64,000 bases of DNA from Plantago elongata. Its lineage: Eukaryota > Streptophyta > Magnoliopsida > Lamiales > Plantaginaceae. Positions 20,960 through 34,290 of this stretch are shown here, in pieces (positions within the stretch are counted from its first letter, which is position 1; each line of letters begins with the position of its first letter). Below the pieces are notes generated by a model that did no database searches, was not told the DNA's origin, and worked only from the letters and a program-made list of their open reading frames with translations. The stretch is from positions 1 to 64,000 of the forward strand of contig JAYMSP010000242.1 of assembly GCA_036897095.1 (NCBI GenBank), read 5' to 3'. Both the position numbers and the translations under genes were made by a program.

Positions 20960-23880
20960 AACACGACAAGCACACAAAATAAATTCTTCCAAAAAATAAG
21001 GGCCCATGTCATTTTCTTGGTTTTTGGGTTTCTCTTTTGCATTGCAATTTGATCTGTCTACAATTTAAAATTGGAGTATAATGGTGAATTTGGATTGTGG
21101 GAAAAGTTTAAACAAATAAGTGGTTAATGGAGTTTCAAGTCATCGTTATAATACGGGAACATAGCATATGTTTTGAGGGAAAAGAGGGCTCCATTTCATT
21201 GAAGTTTGAAAAGAGCAAATGTGATCTCCCAACAAGACAAGTTGTTAGGAATGGAAAGTTCATTTGTAAAGTGATCTTTTCTTGTGGGTATTGTATCATC
21301 ATCCCAGCCTATCAGGTACCTTGTCTAGCCTATTTGGTATCTAACTGTTTATTCTTGTCTACTTCACTAACGCTAGCTTCAAGGGTTTGGTTCATTTGAG
21401 ATGGTAAGTGATTTACCGATCAGCTCGATTGCTGAACCGATATTTATTACCCGAGGGAAAAAGTTATTGGAAATAGTAAAGAAAATATAGTGCACTTAGA
21501 GACCAAGACTTCATTATTCGTCTATTATGTAAGATGAATATATATTCATAAACTGTCATGTAAGAGTTTTTAATTGATACTATATTGTATGATTAATTTC
21601 TTTAATCGAGCCTTTTTCTTTTGTAGAGATGGGAAATGGCTCAATCAAGCTATTTCAAGTAGAGTCTATGTTGAGTCGAGTCAAGTCCAGCGAACATATG
21701 TACCAGTATGGAGATAACTAGAATTGTGGGCAAACGACATTGCGTACAGACATAGGTCCAGAATATGGAGAATGAAAAGAAGAAACATAGGTCCATAATC
21801 ATATAATGTACCATAGGATATGAGCCTCATTAATTTCGTATATTATATTAATTAAAATTTCTTGTTACATATATTCCAAATGTTGTATGGACATTTATGG
21901 GTCAATTAATGTGACAAATTAAACATGATCGATTGCCGAATTATTTAACAACATCATGGCCCTAGCGACGTGTGTTGTGTCGATACAACTTGTGTAAGAA
22001 ATCACAATCCTTGTCGATTTTCTTCTCCTCTTAACATGTGTTATTAAGTTGGCTCAACTAATGTGTAAAATCTAGAGATAGATTTTATTTTCAGGATCAC
22101 AAGTTTCACAACGTGTTTGTATGTTCACTATGTCGATCAAATACTTAAGATAGTTTGACATTTAATAAGTTGACTCAGGGAAGAAGTCAGAAGTCAAATT
22201 AATGTGTGACTAATTAAAAACAGTGAAAATTCGATTGAGAATTTACACTACTTAAAAGTTTAAATATAATCTATAAATGTAAGATTTTAATAGTTTATAT
22301 GATAAATGTGATTGGAGACACACGTAGTCTAAAGTATACCTTCGCCTCTGAGTTGACTTAACACTAGAAGTAAAGGCGAATTTAGTGTAAGGTATTTGCT
22401 CAAATTCTTCGTGAAGAAATGTGATATAGTAGCTAATTAGGTGTAACAATTTTGCAGCATTACAAATTCCATACGACGTACGTACCTTTCGATCACTGTC
22501 TGCAAAAATAAATGTATATATGCTAAAAAAATGCATATATACCATCCATGATCCATCGTCGGTTGGTGATATTTACGCTCATACGTCGGCCATGGGGAAT
22601 CCGACTTCGTTATTGACCGAGCTAATTAACTGTAAATTTCTTCACTTTCAAAACACGGACTTCATCTTCATCTTAATTATCTTGCTACCTAAATGCTATA
22701 TTAATTAGTTTCCTGATTTTTTTTGGTTGGGAAGATTAAAATGTTATAGATTGGAAATTAATATGATGTCAACTCTAATCGTTAGAATCAAAACTTAGGA
22801 GAGAACGGGATTAATGGAAATCGATAGCTAGTGGATTTTGTAATTTTTCCAAGAGTCTTCTTCGGAAACTGACGTGCATGTAATATTAATTGTCATGAGC
22901 AACAACATTTTGCCATTCTCATTAAATACATGACAATGATGTCTTAAAATATTAGCATCGGTGGTAACTTGTATTCATAATGCATGTTACTTGTGACTCC
23001 AATGATTGGAAGCGCATTTAGTAACATACATACTTAATTCGAAGCATCTAATGTTTTTATTAACATATACATTTGTTTAAATTTAATTATAATTTAATAA
23101 TATATCCGCTTATTAAATATAGAAAATAAATAATAACACATCGATCGTAAGACCATCTCCAACAGAATTTCAAATTAAATTCCAATTCGATTTGAGACTC
23201 TAGCTCAGACTCCGTAGTCTGAGCTCGAGGTTTAGCGGTGAGATGCTGGATCTCGTCCTAAAATTTTAGGACGAGCCGACGCTGGGCAATTTCTTTTTTA
23301 AATTTTTTTTTCTTTTCTCTTTGTTTTCGTTTGCTGCCTTTTTCCTCTTCTACTCTCTCTTTTTGTTTCTTTCCCTTGTTTCTTTCTTTGTTATCATGAT
23401 TTTCATTTGTTTCTTCTTTCTTTCAGTTTTCAATTTCTTCTAACTTTTTCATTATTTCATCAATACAACTATTAATAATTATATAAATAACAATATAAAA
23501 TGAACTTGTAACGTATAATTTCCTTAACTAATTTTATTAGATGTTCATAACTAGTACATAGACTAATACACCTAGATTATATAATTTTTTATTTTCAATT
23601 AATAAAAAAATACTAGTGTAATTTTATTATAATTAATTAACAAAATTTAAATTCAATTAAAAAATAACATTTGAAGAAAATGAGAAAAGAAATTGAATAA
23701 TTAAGTTCAAAAGAAGTTTAAAATAAAATAAATTTTGAGCTTTATCGTTGGAATAGTGAATCGTGCAAAGGTGAGTTGTGGATGGTGCAACTATATCACA
23801 CCGTATCATGTAGAGTATATGTCCTGACTTTAGTGTCCCGTTATATATACATTACAGGGCAGATTGTCCCATTAACCAAA
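20960..23880. other. long AT-rich spacer
   Basis: No gene with family resemblance is visible. Frames at 21127-21399 and 22252-22545 are open but low in complexity and lack recognisable motifs. Two neighbouring inverted repeats near 23202-23275 are listed separately. Confidence 0.45.
23202..23275. repeat. two adjacent perfect hairpins
   Basis: At 23202-23225 a 10-bp stem (AGCTCAGACT / AGTCTGAGCT) closes a 4-base loop. At 23252-23275 a 24-bp perfect palindrome is centred on AAAATTTT with arms CTCGTCCT and AGGACGAG. The surrounding 600 bases begin with ACCATCTCCAACAG, a motif often seen at plant MITE ends, but I could not find its inverse partner. Confidence 0.5.
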
Positions 23881-23912
23881 CACAACAAAAACAGATAAAG
23901 TTATCTCCACAA

Positions 23913-26179
23913 CTAGTCTCGAGGTACACTAAAATCATCATCAATACTAATACTCATATCTAAACACCTCAAACTAGCACTCTGCAAGGACATACTATCC
24001 ATATCAACATGAAACCTTTGAAATCTAATTCCATCTACACTCACCATGCTCTGAGAGTAGTCATGATTCGATACCGATGAGTGAACACTCTTGTTATGGA
24101 AACCTGATAGACTCGGTTTGCTAGTTAATCTTCGGAAATCCAATGAATGACGCGGTCTTGAGGCTAAGTTATCGACTAGGGTCAGGGCAGATTCCAGCTC
24201 TTGCCACACTTGAGTCATTGTAGGCCTCTCCTTTGGCACTTTCACCACACATCTTAGCCCGAGTTGTCCCATTTTCAACATCATGTCCATGTTACACTCT
24301 TCTAGAAGAAGATTAGCATCCAAGATTTCCTCTATGTCGCCTCTCTCAATACTAGGCCTTGCCTGCATAGTCATTGATGAATCTCTTTGTAGGTTTTTTT
24401 TTTTTTGGTAATGATCTCTTTGTAGGTTTTATGCACACTATAAAATTCGTAACTACATCTTCTTTGTGTTAACAATTATTATATATGATGAAATGTTGAT
24501 CATTCCATGATTTGGTGTGAATATGAAGAAACGTCTAAAATCCGTGAAAAAGAAGTGCTTACCCATGCGCTAATATGAGAATTGATTGTAGTACCCGATT
24601 CAACAGCAGGTCTAGCAGCAACAAGTTGTAGAAGTATGACTCCAAAGCTATAAACATCAGTGAATGGAGTCAAATGGTAGCTTGCACAATATGCAGGGTC
24701 TAGGTACCCAGGTGTCCCTTTCACCAAGCTGCTAACATGTGACTGATCCCCCACAGGACCTGACCTAACAAGTCCAAAATCCGACACCTTGGGCTCAAAG
24801 CGCTCACCAAGTAGAATATTACTTGGCTTAATGTCACGATGGATTACGCTAGGATGTATCCCTTCGTGTAGGTGTGCTATCCCTGGTATCATCAACAAAT
24901 AAATGAAAACGGACAGCTAAAACTTGTGGCCAGTTAGATTCTGATTCTTCCATGAAGTTCGAAGAATGGCTCACAAAGGGAGATGTATATAACTTAAAAT
25001 CGTCCAAACGACTAAGAAACTTACCTTTAGCTGCTCCGATGGCTATATTTACTCTTTGCCTCCAACTTAAGCTTCTCCCTCCTCTCCCTGCAACCGAAAA
25101 ATAGATATATATCGGGAAAAAAAATGTTATTTTGACCATTATGATAGACTCAAACAGGTCATAAAATTAAGTTCAAATATACCCATAATGTAGTCAAGTA
25201 ATGATCCATTAGTCACATATTCGTAGACCAAAATCTTGGCTCCCCTTAGCCCTGTAAGAGACAGATAAGTGGATTACCCGCATGTTCTATATATGCCAAA
25301 GAACTGTGCTTTTCAATCACAGAGGTTGACTCAATCAATTATTCGGTCAGAGCAGGTGGTTACAAAGATTGTTTTCCTGGTATTGCACACTATAAATCTT
25401 GGTTCTATAGTCAGTTCCAAAAGCAGGTCATGTTACTGTGTTGCTACAGTTTATGTACCTGATTCTTGGCAGAAGCCCACCAGCCCTACAAGGTTTCTGT
25501 GCTTCACTGTCGAAAGCAACTGCACTTCTGCTTCCATGATATTAATCAAGAAAAAGAAGAGTTACATACTCATTTCAGATGGCTAATTGCACATAAATAT
25601 ACATAAAAATAGAGATGATATACGAACCAAGCCTGCATACCATTTTTGAAATCTTCAGCACTTGTAAATGTATCATGGTGAGGTTTCTTGATTGCAAGTG
25701 TCCCCTCTCCAGGAAATGTACCACGATAAACATTACCAAAAGCACCAAAACCAACCAAGCACTCTTGGCTAAAATTATCAGTCGCCTTCTTTAGCTCTTC
25801 TAAAGAAAAGTTCCTTAATTTCATCATCTCCGCATCCAATTTCCCTGGTTTTCAATAAAATTGTCAGCACTTTGAAATCACGAAGTTAATATTATGTTAG
25901 CTACAAAAAAGATACTATAAGAATGTTGGCGGTGTGTTTTTCGTCTACAAAAATTGATTAGTATCGTAACGTACGCAATGCATGAAAGATTTGCATACCT
26001 CTTTGTCTGTTAAACATTCCAAAAATCTTCATTCGGAAGAAGTAACACAACCAGCCTCCTCCAAATAACAAAACAACCGCAAGGATAGCCCCTCCATAGA
26101 TAGGCACATTGCTAGACGCTTGTCTTTGATGCAGAAGTGAAGGTGGTGAAGCTGGTGTCAGTTCTTGCCTACTAGACAT
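23913..26179 (-). CDS. receptor-like Ser/Thr kinase with short ectodomain
   Basis: Seven exons join in phase into 452 residues: 26179-25999, 25844-25641, 25530-25459, 25251-25183, 25087-25025, 24882-24563 and 24362-23913. Residues 1-26 form a short Ser/Pro-rich N-terminus without a signal peptide, followed by one membrane span (about 27-49, GGAILAVVLLFGGGWLCYFF). The kinase has all key residues: FGAFGNVYRG loop, LAIKK lysine, VIHRDIKPSN, VSDFGLVR and GTPGYLDPAY. The last 80 residues are a Ser-rich tail (SVDGIRFQRFHVDMDS). It is probably a plasma-membrane receptor kinase with a very small outer part, as in PERK-like proteins. The ligand and exact subfamily are unknown. A further 5' exon cannot be excluded, though an in-frame stop precedes the ATG. 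Confidence 0.85.
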
Positions 26180-26189
26180 ACTCTCTATC

Positions 26190-27930
26190 TAAAATCTCTA
26201 GATTAAGCTCGGTATGTTTATCGTTTTACATGAAAACTCCAGCTAATACATGAAACTCCAGCAATTAACTAAAGAATTAATTAAAGGTGGAATCACAGAC
26301 TAACTTTACAAAAATGCTGTAAAACATTTATGTGATTCTGAATGATCAGCCGGCAATGTATGTTCTTACAATATAATTTCTCAAGACTATGACTTGGTCT
26401 TTTTCCTTCTTTTTTAAGAAGAAAACAACCACAAAAGCCAATAAGACTAAATAAGTTTGATTTTTCTGAGCAATTTTGCCACTTGTTGATCACTGATTCA
26501 TTACAGTATCCCTTTGAAAAAAATGCACATAGCCAAGATGTTTATCCATGCACAGATGCAACAAAAGATAACAAGGTTTGATAGAACCTTTTTGTTAAAA
26601 TTAGTTCAATAAAATATAACCTCAATAAAGAAAGGAGTCAAGCTTCTATACTAGACGACATTTCTGGAAAAGGATTGCAAACCAAAAACAGAATTTTACA
26701 CGGGAGCAATGTTTCTGACCTGGTTTTCCTGCTGATACAGTCTACTTTCCTGATAAACTAAGCGCTCATGACAGCAAAAACTCGCCAGTCAGATTGCGTT
26801 ATTGTCTGGGTGTTAATAGTTTATGCACATCTGCTGATAGTCTCAGTCATTGTCCAATAGACAAGGTCCAAAGCAGCTGCTGTATGTATACTAGTAGAAT
26901 CTAAATTATAAATCTGATAGCTTGTGCTTACCGGCAAAGACCCAGTGTCAATATCTAGGTCATGCTTTCATTAATAACGATATGAGGCTGGGTGTTTCTA
27001 GCACTAGTCACATGAGGAATCTAAAGCAAGGACGATAATAGGTATCATTGTTCCATGCATTGGCCACTCGTGCAATTAGCAAAGAAAAATCACTGTACCT
27101 AGTTTATAGACCATGTAGCTAGGAATGATCTGCATATACATATACATACACTAATCGAGTGATGTATTTCACGAAGGTCATATCTTTGTAGACCCTTTCC
27201 TCATTTGGGTGGTATGTTAAAATCACCACCAGTTGAACCAAATACTTGGCAGTCAACAGCTACTAAAAGAACTAGATAAACTCTCATGGGCAGGAATATT
27301 CAAATTATACAAATGAAACCTGGAAGCAGTCTTGCTAGAAGCCTAGAATGAGTCATGAACCTCTGACCATTTCAAAGACTTCCATTCAGAATCTACTTGC
27401 AGCCCAACTAAGTAATTGATAATTTGATATACCAATTAATTTGTCCTAGTCTATGGCATCATGTAATCAATTTGCCAAACAATCATTGAGAAACATGTAT
27501 GAACTTACGCACGAAAGAATAAAAAATGCAATTATATTCATAACAGTTCTGTATCTTAAGAGTTTTCATTATCATCCCAGACGAGCAACAAATCTCAACG
27601 AGAACAACAAATTTCTGTAGTCTGAATATCTAGATCTAGTTTCCTATTTATAGACTTCCATCAATATACAGTAGTAAACATATAGGGAGGAGAGAAACAA
27701 ATTTACAGTATCGACATGTATCAGTTTCTTGATCTAGTGTGCTGGAATCAATTCCCTCCAGCTGTGTGTTTTAATGTAGAGCAAGTCACCTGACGAATAA
27801 AAAGTCGAAGAAAATCAGAATTACATTTCTGGTGAAATCCACTAGCAAGGCAGATTTTAACCAATGCAATCAGTATTGTTGATTCGAGTCATAACATACC
27901 AGAAGTAACTGCCCATATAAATGAAGCTGA
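26190..27930. other. spacer between the receptor kinase and the methyltransferase
   Basis: No conserved coding exon is seen. The left end should hold the kinase promoter and the right end the methyltransferase 3' UTR. Confidence 0.4.
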
Positions 27931-27940
27931 GCGGAGATCT

Positions 27941-30900
27941 TCACAGTTTCTGTGCAGAAAACATGATGAATGATTGCTGGATCTTCTTATTATAATTAAC
28001 AAGACCACATGATTTGATTAAATCCTCGATTTCCTCTTCTGTTAAATAATTGTAGTTGCTAGTCTGTCAAATTGAAGAATACATATCAGATTATCAGCAG
28101 AAGACAAGGAATTCATTTAAGTATTAATCAAGTAGACAGCCTGGTTCGATAGAAGGTGTAAATTAATTTAAGAGAGTACCTGTCTGAAAGGCCTTAACAA
28201 TGCAGGAGTCGAGGAACTGGCTCGGAGAAAAGTAGTTCCAACAAAAATGCCGCCGCTTCGCAATATTCGATTAATATCTGCTATCTGGTGAAGAAATAAG
28301 ACAGAAGATGAATTCATAAAGCAAACAGAAATGGACCTAATAGGCTCAAGGATATCATCAAAGATTCTAGCCAAAATTGTGATTAAGAAAGAACAGAAGA
28401 TTCCTCAAGCATATAAGCAGTACAAATTACTTACACGTCCACTACGTGTGGGTGGAAGTACATACCACATAGTATATATTAGGAATCCATTTAAAGTCAG
28501 TACTCACAAAACTATTCCAATAATATAGCCATATTAGGGCATAGCATGTGGAATTTATCGATCCAACAATAACTGGTGCATTTTTTGCAATGTTCAGCAA
28601 GGCATGGAACGATGTAAGCCCGAGAAAGAACTTTAGATTTCGCTTGATGATTAGGTCGCAAGACTAACAACCCAGAGTAATATGGCACATAAAGTAATTG
28701 TTTCTGACATAATTAGATTGCCAAGGCATCATTCATTTATTTTTTTTAAACGGCTAAGGTGACTCGAACCCCCGACCTATTGGTTGGAGGGGAAGCGGAT
28801 TACCAACTGAGCTACACTTCGTTGTCACCAAGGCATCATTTATACTTCCAAGTGCATTTTGCGATAAAAATGGCGTGTGTACATTGCAATCAGGAAACAT
28901 TTGAATTCACTCCTGCCCTAATTCACAAACAGAACTGTGCTAGGTTGGCGCAATGGGGTCATCACGTAAATGCAACAATTCAAAGACAAAAACTACAAAA
29001 AAGCTGCAACTTCAATCGATTGTAATAAGTCTTGTTATCAAGCAACTGGAGAACTTCAAAATTTGGACTTACAGCATTCGAGGGAGATGGCCAGCAATGC
29101 AATGCTGCACCAGCATGAACAGCATCAATTGAACCCGATGAGAAGGGAAGTCTTGAAACATCTGCCCTAACAAGTGCAAGATTCCTGCAAAGTTCATATT
29201 TTACAAGAATTATAATATATTTGTTCATGTCTACAACTTCAGCATCATCCATGAAAATTGGAAATAGGAGGAAATGAATGCATACGAGCCTAATATATCA
29301 TCATCCTCTTTTATGAAGTCATAACTCTGGCGAAGCATATTTTCAGAAAAATCAAGTGCAACTACTCTTGAGTAGGCCCTTGATTTGGCAAATTTCCTAG
29401 AGAACAATCCACTGCCACAACTAACATCTACAAGGGTCCCACCTTCTGCTGGTTTGAAGTACTCCTGAGCCATATCAAACTGCACCACAAGTTGCCAAAA
29501 TCAGTCATGGCTGTACGGGTAGTTGAAGTAAGGATGTGACTTCCAAAATATGTGGACTTTTTTTCTTTTGCTTCTTCTAATGTATATGTGGACTTGTTCA
29601 CAAAAAAGAGCATCACTGCATTAAATATGTGAACTAGAGTAAATGAAACAATTTCTAGAGATTATACAATGACAAATCAGGAAAGGAAGAGTGGAAGACT
29701 ACGTTGGTTTAAAAAGAGATTATTTATTTCACAAACGTAAGCAAAGTGATTCTAGTTCAACAAAATAGTAATCTGCATTCTCAAAAAACTATGAGAAATG
29801 TGCTGCAACCAAAGGGTTCTCCTATATTAGTTAACTTCAAGCTCCACGGGACATGAAAAGGCATAACACAGAGGATTATGCATACAAGAAAATCGTAAAA
29901 GCAATATATCTTGTGAGCTTCATCAAACATGCTGCTTTTTCTGGACCAGATGTAAGCAAGCCTTCACACTCCATTACAAGTTTTATTTCTATAGAGATGA
30001 TTATATGCTGATAAATCATTATTCATGTTCTGGAATTATATCAAAATTTCATAATTCACCAATCTTGATGTTAAATAGGAACAAGCCACAACACTACACA
30101 ATTTACCTCTTCGTCTGGGCCAGGGAACCCACTACGGTTAAAATTCTGACGCCAGCCTCTCTCATATACAAATGAAACAAATGGACTCCTGGAGAAAGTA
30201 ATAACATAGATAATTAGATATAATGCTCTACTCAAAAACCACAGCTATAATAGATATTAATATAGTTTCAATCATTAACAAAAGGCCTCTTACACCCAGA
30301 AGAACAAATGCATGAAGCTGAATTGAAAGTAACAAGTGGACTAGACAGTATTAGAGCAGAGTTCATTTTGTCCTTGCTTCATAGGAAGAACCTAACGCTC
30401 CAATACTCACATCTCCATAATAGATATATTTTTCCTTGTATCAGAGCATATAAAGGTGCATGATATATTACAATACTACATTGAATCACTTCCCTCTTAT
30501 GAGACATTTAAAGAGCACATTAAAGGCCAGCAATAACACCTTTTAAAGAACAATGCTTAAATAAATGATATGTTTATGGTTCTAAAGCTGCTGGAACATT
30601 TCCAAATCAACGATTAGGGTGCTAAATACAGGGAACTGTAATTAATCAGCATCAAAGACAAGTTCCACTTAGTTTTGAGACCCAACACAAGTAAGTGAAA
30701 TAATGCAAGGCTTCATTCTCAGGCAAGAGCACCCCATTCGACTATTACACTGAACTACCTTATGTTACAGGTGTGCTATATCATATGTAGAAAGGAATAT
30801 GCTGAGATTCAACTTATAATGTGCGGGTTGACCTCAAGACTCATAGAATAGGCTACTTAGTATTTTACATCTGTAGAGTCACGGCAGCGAGATTCAATGT

Positions 30901-32160
30901 TACAGAGAGTCTAAATTAGCGAGTCTCTGGTGATAGTAAATTTATCAAGTTCATGAAAAAATAACTCACAAAATAGGCAAATAGTAACTATAAAAAAAAC
31001 TCTTCTACTACATGAGAAGAGTTGCTCAATCATTAATGTGACTGCAATAGAATTCTATTTCATTATGAGCACAAAAAGGTGATGGATATAACACCTGAAG
31101 AGCTCAGTTCCAGCTGGTTTGAACTCGTTGTACTCCTTCGTCCCAGAGGTAACTGTAAGATCAAGATAGATATTCTTGCTCGAATACGACTTGTTGCACT
31201 TTGTACACTTGAAACCAGATCTATAAATGGATGACCTGTTTTGACACCAAACTGGATTACACATTGACTACATAAATCCACAAGAACTTACCTCCTTCAA
31301 ATTTAAACTTACAAGTTGAAACCTGTAGGGCCTTTTCTAATTAGCGGCTCATAACAGATTGGGCAAGCAAATAAATCAGTGTCTGAAGTATCCTTCACTT
31401 CTGTGCTTGGTTCCTAACAAGCAAAATGGTTAATGAGCCTAAACATACTCAGCAGAACGAACAAGAAAGTTTCTGAATCAATTGAAGGACAAACATTTGT
31501 AACTATAACCATGAACCTAAACTTGCATATGAATAAACAGAAATATCACTACTAATCCCATCAAGACATCATATACATAAGAACTTCTCATCAAATTCTA
31601 CTTCCAAATTCACTAGCTAATAACAAAAAATTAATTCCATCACAATCACTAATGAAGATATTGAATCAACCATGAATTAATTAACCAAAATGTAAACTAA
31701 TTTGAACCGGCAAACACCATTAACACAGTAACACTATAAGGCTTTACGCTACTAAACGAAAAGAAACAGCAAGATTTGAACTTGGACTAAATTTACTAAT
31801 CAGAACAAGAAATGGTAAGTTTCGAACACACAAAACAGCAGTAAGTACTTATTCTTCAATTTAATTTACTCTTGTACATCGAAAAACGTTAACTTAACTC
31901 TACAATACAAACAACAGTCACAACTACTGAACCTCTGACAAATTGAAAATTCAACACAAGATTTTTACATGTCTGCAAGTGAAGTGTCAGAGTAAAATCA
32001 CTACCTTTACCACAGCAACTGCAGAATTACTCGCTCGAATCCTTCGAAAAGAGAAACGGGGAGAAGGGCGTAATCCCAAATTACGCAGAAGACGAGGGTA
32101 ACTAGTGAAAAAGACAGAATTTTGATACAGAGTAAGGGAAGGTTGAGCAGCAACAGCCAT
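27941..32160 (-). CDS. chloroplast SAM-dependent methyltransferase (At1g78140/At2g41040-like)
   Basis: Eight exons join in phase into 332 residues: 32160-32005, 31413-31313, 31220-31095, 30188-30107, 29479-29286, 29184-29073, 28284-28180 and 28063-27941. Residues 1-45 are Ser/Arg-rich and low in acidic residues, like a chloroplast transit peptide. A Cys4 zinc-ribbon-like part follows (CPICYEPL ... CTKCNKSY, about 65-95). The methyltransferase fold then runs from about 155: motif I LVDVSCGSGLFSRKFA, VVALDFSENML, VRADVSRLPFSSGSIDAVH, and INRILRSGGIFVGTTF. Related Arabidopsis proteins are plastid or plastoglobule-associated methyltransferases with unclear substrates. The C-terminus (SFIMFSAQKL) is complete. 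Intron 6 holds a SINE. Confidence 0.92.
28734..28827 (-). mobile_element. tRNA-derived SINE, copy 1
   Basis: On the minus strand this 94-bp insert starts near a tRNA-like A box (TAGCTCAGTTGGTA), continues to a B box (GGGGGTTCGAGTC) and ends in a short A-run. It is flanked by perfect 13-bp duplications CCAAGGCATCATT at 28721-28733 and 28828-28840. It sits in an intron of the methyltransferase gene. The A/B boxes, A-tail and target duplication identify a SINE rather than a working tRNA gene. Confidence 0.8.
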
Positions 32161-34190
32161 GATCGTTGTTATGATTGAGGTGGGTTCTGGTTTGATTTCT
32201 TGTTTGGTGATGATGATCGTGTGTAGAGTGAGTGTATGTACATGAATAAGCCTACGTAAATAGGTGTTTTTATGAGAGTTAGTAAGAGTGGAGGAAATCT
32301 TTCAGAATTTGGTTTCATTGTTTGTTGTTTTCAGTGAGACCAGAAAATGTCGAGGTTAATTGTGTGGACGAACTACGAAGACGAAGGGGCTTTTGTAAAG
32401 GATTGTTTGGTGACCATTTTTACTAAAGGAATATCATTTTTATATATTATAAAAAGTCCAACGAATTATATAAATATATAATTAATTTTAAATTTTATAA
32501 AATTTATCAAATTATTACACCTTTAAAAATATATTTACGTATATATTTTTTATATATACACTACGATACCATAACGTAATGAAAATTAATATTTTAAAAT
32601 TATTAGTCATAATTTATAAATAAATGATGAATTTAAAATATTTATATTGTTATAATTTATATTCGTAATCGTTAATATTTATTTAATTACTTAGTATAAT
32701 TAAGTTAATTAACTTTATATTTAAAAAATTTAAGAAATTTAAAAAAATAACAAAAAAACAGAAACTGACCAGGACCGTGTCCTGGCAAATATGCCGATCA
32801 AAGTTATGCAGCTCTGATCGGAGCTGTAAAAGCTCCGATCCGGGCTGTAAAGCTTCCGATCGGAGTTGTGCAGCTCTGACTAGATCGTCGGAGCTTTTTC
32901 GGTGGGTCTTCGTTCTTCGTGTTCTTTAAAATTTTCTTCGATTTTTTTCGGATAATATGATTGAATTAAATAAACAAGATTAGATGTTTTTGTAGGTAAT
33001 ATTGTAATTATTTATAATTATAGGACTATATTATAAATTATAATAGTTGTGGTATTGTTTGTAATATATAAAAATGCGTCATGCGTTTAGTAAAAGTTGT
33101 TTTGCGTTTAACATTACTGTTTATAAATTAAATACAACGCCTAGCTAAATTGCAACATACTAATTTACGTACATCCGACTTCTGAGTTATTACGTACTAA
33201 AGCGTGCAAAGATCAATCCAAAGGGTTAATATGTTATTACATAATGATTTGTGAATCCTATGATTGTTAATTTTTACGAAGTATGAAATACACTCGGATT
33301 ATGTGTTGCTAGAATGATCATTTATATATATACTTACATATTATGTAAAGATTCTTTGATTTTGTAAAAATATGTACAAGACTGTTTTTGAACTTTATAA
33401 AGTTAGTGCAATATTGGCAAACGTGTATTGTTTGGAGGACTTGTTCATTCGAATTTTATGCACGCCTCAATATTTATGTAAGGAGATAAATTTGGACGGA
33501 CGAAGTCACTATACCATAATACGTGTTTTATACTGTACATTTAAATCAATATTAAATGGATATTTAGCTGAATTTGTTATTAGTGTATAAGTGCAAAAAT
33601 ATGAATTTAACAAGTTCACCCGCTCATAACATGTATTTGCATTAAACATAAAGGAACATCTCACTCACATCACTCACACGTAACCAATAACTCAATATCT
33701 CACAGTGACATGGCATATTTCCTGCAAAATTTTCAATAACTCAGTCGAATTTCACGCACACCTTTTATTTTGGAAAGTTTCTTCTCTTTTCTTTTTTGAA
33801 AATTTTTGGAATGTCTTGGTATATAATTAAATTAAAATTTTAAATTGTGAACAATTTTACATGTTTTAATTAGTTCTCGTGGTTAATTGGATTATGCAAT
33901 ATACGGTGAAGCTTAATTTAGTTGAATTTTATTTTACTAGTATTTTATATTTTATACTACAATTAAGTTCGATTCAAATAAGTTCAGAAGAGACTGTGAC
34001 TCTGTCTATCACTATATTTTTAGTTAGATTTTCTTTTCAATGATCTATTTTAATAAGAGGGTCGATACATGAACACATAATTCTTTTAAATAAGTTAATT
34101 AAACAGCTAGATGACTTATAATTATTGAGCTACCACATTTAACCTATCACATTTAACCTATGTGACACCGGTTTAAGACAACAAAAAAAT
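32161..34190. other. spacer between divergent genes
   Basis: Holds the methyltransferase promoter on the left and the NRPB7 promoter on the right. The rest is AT-rich. One dispersed repeat copy is listed separately. Confidence 0.45.
32765..33120 (+). repeat. dispersed repeat, copy 2, with AGCTCCGATCGGAGCT-type palindromes
   Basis: Matches the reverse complement of 2350-2765. It begins near GTGTCCTGGC, continues with four or five imperfect AGCTCCGATCGGAGCT palindromes (about 32795-32895), and ends with the segment AGATTAGATGTTTTTGTAGG and the part rich in TTTATAATTATAGGA. No coding capacity. Confidence 0.6.
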
Positions 34191-34199
34191 CAAAACTCC

Positions 34200-34290
34200 A
34201 TCGGCACCTCCTCTCTCCACCGCTCCAACTCGGCGTCGCCTTTGCCGATCTCTTATTCCCAACTCGTCTCCAGCTGCTGCATATCTACAG
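34200..34290 (+). other. NRPB7: probable 5' UTR exon of NRPB7
   Basis: A GC-richer CT-rich stretch ends in CTACAG with GTAAAT donor at 34291. The matching acceptor GATTAG ends at 35305, 43 bases before the ATG. A leader intron is common in plant housekeeping genes. The transcription start is not determined. Confidence 0.55.

Noticed and set aside
21127-21399. 90-codon frame
   Set aside because: No family resemblance, no splice or promoter support, in an AT-rich spacer.
28741-28827. tRNA gene on the minus strand
   Set aside because: It has A- and B-box-like parts, but it is flanked by 13-bp target duplications, ends in an A-run and lacks a clear anticodon arm. A truncated relative exists at 40397. 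It is a SINE.
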